Assembly (NCBI RefSeq): GCF_026914265.1
Contig: NC_069136.1
Location: forward strand, 34,588,406 to 34,652,405
Direction: 5' to 3'
From: Mya arenaria
Lineage: Eukaryota; Mollusca; Bivalvia; Myida; Myidae
Length of the DNA: 64,000 nt
In this document: one piece after another, positions 58,561 to 64,000 of the stretch
Numbering within the stretch: position 1 is the first letter of the stretch
Layout of the letters: each line of letters begins with the position of its first letter
Program-made: the position numbers and the translations under genes
The notes under the pieces: generated by a model
The model's database searches: none
Told to the model about the DNA's origin: nothing
The model's input: only the letters and a program-made list of their open reading frames with translations

Positions 58561-59965
58561 GGTAACATTACCCTGACAATCTAATTACCGCCTTGAACCG
58601 AAATTGTTTCACTTCCGGAAAAGGTACCTCAATAATTTTAATGAAAATAATAGTGCGACGAACCAAGCATGTCCAAAAAATTACCCGTTAATGCGTTGTG
58701 TCCATTCGGAACTCCTCGCCCATTTTCCATCGAAAAAATCCTCGGATGTATGCCGGTTCATCAGAAGAAGTCGTTCGTATTTTTATATTCAATAATATAT
58801 ATAATGATCATATTTATACTAGTGTTGATTAATTTTTGTGTGTGAACATGTATTCTGTATATCTTAGTTTAAAATGATTGGCAATGAAGTTAATTATTGC
58901 ATAAATAATCAAGATTCCCAAGAGTAAAGTCATTCAGTTTAACTGCTAATTTGAAATTACTACGCGCTCTATTACAGCGTAGTTAAAATGTAAAGGTGTC
59001 TGACATTGCAAATCGTCCATATACATCCGAGGTGGCTTTCGATGGAAAACGGCCTAGGAGTTCCGAATGCGCTTTTTTCATGTTGTCCCGATCAATCTGT
59101 ATCTGACTTACCGCCAACAATGCACGTAGCTCACAGTGTGCCGTGAAGACTTTGTATCGAGATTAAAACATTGTTATAAGTTTATTTTTTTTCATTTTAG
59201 GAGATTGCAAATTTCGTGTTAGATTGAAATAACATCTTTACTGACTGAATTCATTAATGAAATGACTCTTGAAAACGTCTGACATTTGGAAAAAAATAGT
59301 ATCTCCAGCAAGAGGGGGGGGGGAGGCTGCATAAACTCGATATGAGTCATAACTTTTCTTATTGATACGCATAAATTAACTTCCTCTTTATAAGTGAACA
59401 TGTCAACATCTTTTCCTTATCTATGGTTTTCTCTTTCAATAGGTTTTAACTCGCGAACAAAGCTGTTATTGGAGTTAAAATGTGATTAAAAAAAATCATA
59501 TATCGGAAATCCACGCCCTCTCATTTATATAAAGGGTCATTAAGAAAACTAAAAACACCAGCAATTTTATTGCTTTTATGGATTTAAAAAAACCTTTTTG
59601 GTTCAGTTTTTTTAACCACTATTCTATTTGGTAAATCGAACATTATAAGATTTTATTTTTTAAAAAAGGTGCAAACTATGGGTTGATACAATTTTATCTT
59701 CTTATTTTAGAATAATTTTGGCACAGCTCAAAGAAGTATGTGCCTTAATAACTGTTATTTTTTTATAAATAGCTACGTGGCCACATACTCCGCAGTGAAA
59801 ATTGGGTCAAAATTTCGATTATAGCTTGTATCTGTACCTAAACAGTATGCAATTTCTTTTGAATCATTAAATTCAAATCAGTTTAATACGATAATGCATT
59901 AAAATTATAAAAAAAAACACTTTTTTTATCAATCAGTATTGTGCGCCTTTAATATTGAGACATAA

Positions 59966-60132
59966 ACAGTCGAAACCCGCTATGTCGAACTCACTTTGAT
60001 TGTCGATTTTTCTAAAAAAAATAAAATCGGAAGAGTTGAGTTTAGTTAGACAAGTTTTAGTCATATCGAATATTCGATATCTCGAAGTATTCCCTGCGTC
60101 TCAACGACTTCGACATAGCGAGTTTTGACTGT
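59966..60132. mobile_element. Pogo-like MITE, copy 2
   Basis: Duplicate of 52297-52463, with left end ACAGTCGAAACCCGCTATGT. It was carried by the segmental duplication rather than inserted independently. Confidence 0.7.
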
Positions 60133-60579
60133 ATATACTGTATTGCAGTATCGTAGCTGCCGTTACACACAATACGCCCGTACGTACAATTCATCTCACA
60201 GTAAGATGAATGTTTTTCTTATTATAAATTAGGGTTTACATAAATCTTTATAATTATGCTACTATGTAAACTAATCATTATTGTTTTATCAAACGATTCA
60301 CTTCGCATCCCAACTCTAGTATAGGAGATACATTGGGAAAGAATCTTAAAGAAAGATTAAATTAACAAATGCATTATCTCATATCTTTAACAGGGCTACA
60401 TTTTTCAATTGAATCCTGACAAAAATATATTTTTTTGAGATAATTATACAGCAATTTTCTTTTGTCGTTAATCAAGATAAACCAGATAATTATGAATGTT
60501 CATTTTGAGTATCTTGACACGGTATTACTGTGGTATCATTTCAAATGGTTGGAAAGGTAGAGGAAAATGTGTTAAACGT

Positions 60580-60582
<3 letters not shown>

Positions 60583-60654
<72 letters not shown>

Positions 60655-60700
60655 CCAGCATCAGCAGCTGCAGCAGCAGTAGTAACATTATTAGCTGCAG
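60583..60700. repeat. (ATC)n(AGC)n compound microsatellite, copy 2
   Basis: Orthologous to 52917-53035 with a clearly longer ATC run and slightly shorter AGC part, so it has changed length since the duplication. Confidence 0.95.
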
Positions 60701-60847
60701 TAGATCAGTAGCAGTAGCAACACCACCAACACTACAACTACTACCACCACTACAAACACTCTTGTGGTGGGATTTTCATATTTTCATTTAAGCTCTGACC
60801 TTGTCACTCATATATGTCTATATACAACTTAAGTTATCGATTTCCTT

Positions 60848-60895
60848 CGACTATTACATTTCCACATTGAAGCATTGACTATGGCATTTCGACGT
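60848..60895. repeat. Remnant of the 28-bp satellite beside TRIM-like gene 4
   Basis: Same two-unit remnant as 53165-53215. Confidence 0.75.
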
Positions 60896-61189
60896 TAGGG
60901 ACATAATTGTTTCATGATCAGCTCCCTCGAATGAGACTGTGTATATTGACACCAAATGGAGACGTAAATCGCAATACGAGGAAACAATTCCAACAACATT
61001 TACAATATTTTTTTCAATAGCTTCCATAACAAACTTCTAAATATTCTAAGGTACACTAAATTAATCGATATACATCTCACAAGCAATAATGTCAATAAAG
61101 TGACTATTTAGAACAAACAGACTGTTTTTAAAAAAAGCAAGGAATAATAATAACGTGAAGCAAGAAGAAAAATAACTGGCGGAAAAAAC

Positions 61190-61995
61190 ACAAGAGGTTT
61201 TAGGAGTAAAAACATTAGCTTATCAGGAGTAAAATCAGGAGCTTATCAAGAGTGAAATGAGAAGCTTATCAGGAGTAAATTCAGAAGCTTAACTGCAATG
61301 AAATCAGGAGTTTATGAGGAGTGCAATCAGGAGCTTATCATGAGTAAAAGTAGGAGCTTGACAGGAGTAAAATCAGGAGCTTAACATGATTAAAATCAGG
61401 AGCTTAACAGGAATACAATTAGGAGCTTATCAGGAGTAAAATAAAAAGCTTATCAGGAGAAAAGCATTAGTTTGTCAGGAGTAAAATCAGGAGCTTATCA
61501 GGAGTGAAATCAGGAGCCTAACATGACAAAAATCAGGAGCTTAACAGGAGTGAAATTAGGAGCTTAACAGGAGTAAAATAAGAAGCTTAACAGGATTGCG
61601 ATCAGAAACTTTACAGGATTGAAATCAAGAGCTTAACAGCAGTGAAATCAGGAGCTTAGCATGAGAAAATCAGGAGCTTAACAGGAGTAAATCAGGAGCT
61701 TAACAGGAGTGAAACAGGAGCTTTTTAGGAGTTAAATCTGGAGCTTAACAGGTGTAAATCAGGAGCTTAACAGGAGTAAATTAGGAGCTTAACAGCAGTT
61801 AATCAGGAGCTTAACAGCAGTGAAACAGGAGCTTTTTAGGAGTTAAATCTGGAGCTTAACATGATTGAAATCATGAGTTTAATAGGAGTGAAATCAAGAT
61901 CTTTACAGCAGTGAAATCAGGAGCTTATTAGGAGTAAAATCAGGAGCTTATAAGGGGTACAATCACGTGCTAAACAAGAGTGAAATCATGAGTTA
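61190..61995. repeat. 23-bp minisatellite, about 35 units
   Basis: Matches 53575-54400 nearly unit for unit, with a few units gained or lost. Confidence 0.95.
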
Positions 61996-62633
61996 TAGAT
62001 TCAAAGTTAATTGTATAGGCTAAGAGTATTGAAATGTGCAAAACTGTTAAATGAATTATATAAAATATATCATATGACATGACATTATAATTATTAGCAT
62101 AATAACCTGGAATTCAACCATAAGTCATGCAATCACTACCATGGTGATTGAAATGATACACGAACGGGAAGCGCGAGTTTAATATAATTTAAGTAGCAAA
62201 ATCAGCATCCTGAACGACTCGCACCTGAAAACTGATAGTATACTTATACATGCAATACAATAATACACAACAGTTGAATAATATTTATTTCTATTGAGGA
62301 CATGTATTTTGATTTTTAATGTTTCTCTTACACTTCAGTAAATACAATAGTATAATTCTGGAAGGCGTTTCATTAAGAATGTTAGGAATTGTGTTCGAAT
62401 CTGAGTGCGATAGTTTTTCCTAGATGTGTTTCATTATTATTAAATCAATTATATTCAGAAACATATTTATCTTATAAACATATAAAAAAAGACCAATAAT
62501 GGTCGTTGATTAAAAAATACATTGTACAACTACAAGAATCTTATTTACAAAATATATAAATATAAATATATTTACTTTTAAAATAGAAAATACTTAACAC
62601 TTGTATCTATATCCGATCTTAACAAAAATACTT

Positions 62634-64000
62634 TTATTGTATTATTTTAAACAGTTTAAGTTCTTTCACGCCTTTTGCACAATTTACCATGGCCATTCTC
62701 GAGCCAGTTCTGGAGACGGCAACGGCATACGGACCATCCATGTCGACGTCACATGACGCCAATATGTCCCCGTCGGGTGATATCTGGATGACGGAGTTCG
62801 TGTTCCTACTGCAAACAAATACGGAATCATCTGGGCCAGCACAGGCGCCTCTCGGTTCTCGTATCCGGCCATCCTTTACCTCGCTGCTCTTGCCGGTCGC
62901 CGTGTTGTACAAATAAACGGTATGAGCATGCCTGTCTGTAAGGACAAGAACATCTCGGGATGGTATGTAGGTACATTTACTTTCATCAATCTTATACGTC
63001 TTTCCAGGAAACTTCACGTTGTCAAAGTCGCTCTCCTTACCGTCCACGTCGATCTTCCTGGCAGGCCGCGGGTCGCCAACAGTGCTCACCACGAACGTGC
63101 GATCGTTCAGGGGACAGATGGAGTAGCAGTAGGTGGACGGGGTCAGCGTCTTCATCAGCGTGATCGTGTTGTCAACGCTAACTGTCAGCAGGCATATGAT
63201 TCGCCCATTTAAGGTTACTGCTATATTGCAGTCAGAGTAAGAAGTTACGTCCCTAGGATGTGTCTTATATTTATAAGATTTGCCCAACCTCTTCAGTGAT
63301 TCACTAAAGATAGAACATTTACAGTTCTTGCTATCAACGGCGACTATCCTCCCATCCGGCAAGAAGTCAAGCCCAATAACAAACGGCTCCTCCTTGTCGT
63401 CTTCTGCCTTTACGAGCTCCATGGTTTTCAACAGCTCCAGACTCACAGGCCTTTGTTGGTTTGTTTGTTTACCATCTGAGCTTTTTGCTGTCTTAATTAC
63501 TTTGTCTTCATTTAATGATTGTGATTTGAGCTCTTGTGTTTGATTTAATGAGAATAATGCGACATCAGTGTTTTTTATCTTTAAAATGTTTTCGTTGATT
63601 CTTAGTTCCGCTTTGAAGGTGTTATCATTCTTCAACAAAGTGTTCAGTGTTTGTGATGCTTTGTCTTGCGTCCTTTTGAGAATGTGGTTTAGAATGAATA
63701 TTTCCGTTTCCGTCCCATTCTCGCGAACGCTATCTGACATTGCCAAGTGCGTATCGAGTTCTTTCTTCAGGTTTTCAGCCGCATTTCTCCTCGTATTTAG
63801 ACGTTCGTCTTCCTGTTTGTTATGGTCAGTCATTTCGCTGACAATTCGCGCCTTGGCTTCCTCAATTTTCTTTAATAAGTCTTCCTTGTAGATGTCAATT
63901 TGTTTTACGATTTCGTCCACTCGCGAAACGTTGTTCAATTGATCCTCCTCGCATTTCTTGATAACATCTGAGGCAGTAATAATGGATGCACGTATCTTTT
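62634..64000 (-). CDS. RING-less TRIM-like protein, copy 4, 5' end outside window
   Basis: The frame is open from the window edge (RASIITASDVIKKCEEDQ) to the stop at 62634, giving about 455 residues of coiled coil, linker and beta-propeller. B-boxes lie beyond the window. It is nearly identical to the gene at 55037-56818 (for example VAVDSKNCKCSI), with scattered replacements such as QLSPDG to QISPDG and one codon lost in KTAKSS(T)DGKQ. No stop is seen, so it is probably functional. Confidence 0.9.
   Translation of the reverse strand, partial: KIRASIITASDVIKKCEEDQLNNVSRVDEIVKQIDIYKEDLLKKIEEAKARIVSEMTDHNKQEDERLNTRRNAAENLKKELDTHLAMSDSVRENGTETEIFILNHILKRTQDKASQTLNTLLKNDNTFKAELRINENILKIKNTDVALFSLNQTQELKSQSLNEDKVIKTAKSSDGKQTNQQRPVSLELLKTMELVKAEDDKEEPFVIGLDFLPDGRIVAVDSKNCKCSIFSESLKRLGKSYKYKTHPRDVTSYSDCNIAVTLNGRIICLLTVSVDNTITLMKTLTPSTYCYSICPLNDRTFVVSTVGDPRPARKIDVDGKESDFDNVKFPGKTYKIDESKCTYIPSRDVLVLTDRHAHTVYLYNTATGKSSEVKDGRIREPRGACAGPDDSVFVCSRNTNSVIQISPDGDILASCDVDMDGPYAVAVSRTGSRMAMVNCAKGVKELKLFKIIQ

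Larger units (their letters stand above)
58560..64000. other. Tandem segmental duplication, unit 2 (incomplete)
   Basis: This is the second copy of the unit beginning at 50886, cut by the right window edge inside its TRIM-like gene. Differences are mostly array length: a longer ATC run, an 18-bp loss near 60940, and loss of about 60 bp at the start of the 23-bp array. Confidence 0.9.

Overview
This is a eukaryotic, AT-rich, repeat-dense window. It looks like an invertebrate genome, most plausibly a heterodont bivalve. That guess rests on a family of RING-less B-box/coiled-coil/beta-propeller (TRIM-like) genes, on tRNA-derived SINEs, on TTAA-flanked MITEs beginning AGCTGCACTCTCAC, and on abundant satellites; the species assignment is inference from memory. 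No bacterial, phage or CRISPR signal is present.

Layout. 1-1650: an 80-bp satellite. 1666-5585: one copy of a segmental duplication carrying a broken Hairy/E(spl) (HES-like) bHLH-Orange gene on the minus strand, split by a 2,217-bp DNA transposon with 32-bp inverted ends and TACAC target duplications. 7402-10457 and 23975-26024: two paralogous plus-strand genes made of very small exons (28-131 nt). They were found by joining splice sites with consistent phases and encode small basic proteins of 138 and 117 residues that I do not recognise. 13.1-14.8 kb: a SINE and a 28-bp satellite. 15.8-17.2 kb: a TRIM-like pseudogene. 17.9-20.1 kb: two more tandem arrays. 26.9-30.5 kb: a few 80-bp satellite units abutting a decayed tyrosine-recombinase (DIRS/Ngaro/PAT-type) retroelement. 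30.6-34.4 kb: a MITE, 92-bp and 79-bp arrays and two SINEs. 35.9-37.7 kb: an apparently intact TRIM-like gene. 38.2-42.8 kb: MITEs and the second HES-like pseudogene copy. 43.7-50.9 kb: a SINE followed by a very large 109-bp satellite whose minus strand has tRNA-like A and B boxes. 50.9-64.0 kb: a tandem duplication of about 7.7 kb, each unit holding satellite, foldback MITE, pogo-like MITE, microsatellite, 23-bp minisatellite and a TRIM-like gene (55037-56818 intact; 62634-64000 cut by the window edge).

How it fits together. Four minus-strand TRIM-like loci share 3' and 5' flanks, so they arose as whole units. The arrays beside them grew differently in each copy: the 28-bp array expanded at the dead copy, the 23-bp array at the live ones. 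The two small-exon genes were also duplicated with their introns, and exon-plus-intron modules were duplicated inside them. The most novel items are this small-exon gene pair, the TACAC-flanked transposon with symmetric internal iterons and a zinc-finger exon, and the tRNA-like satellite.
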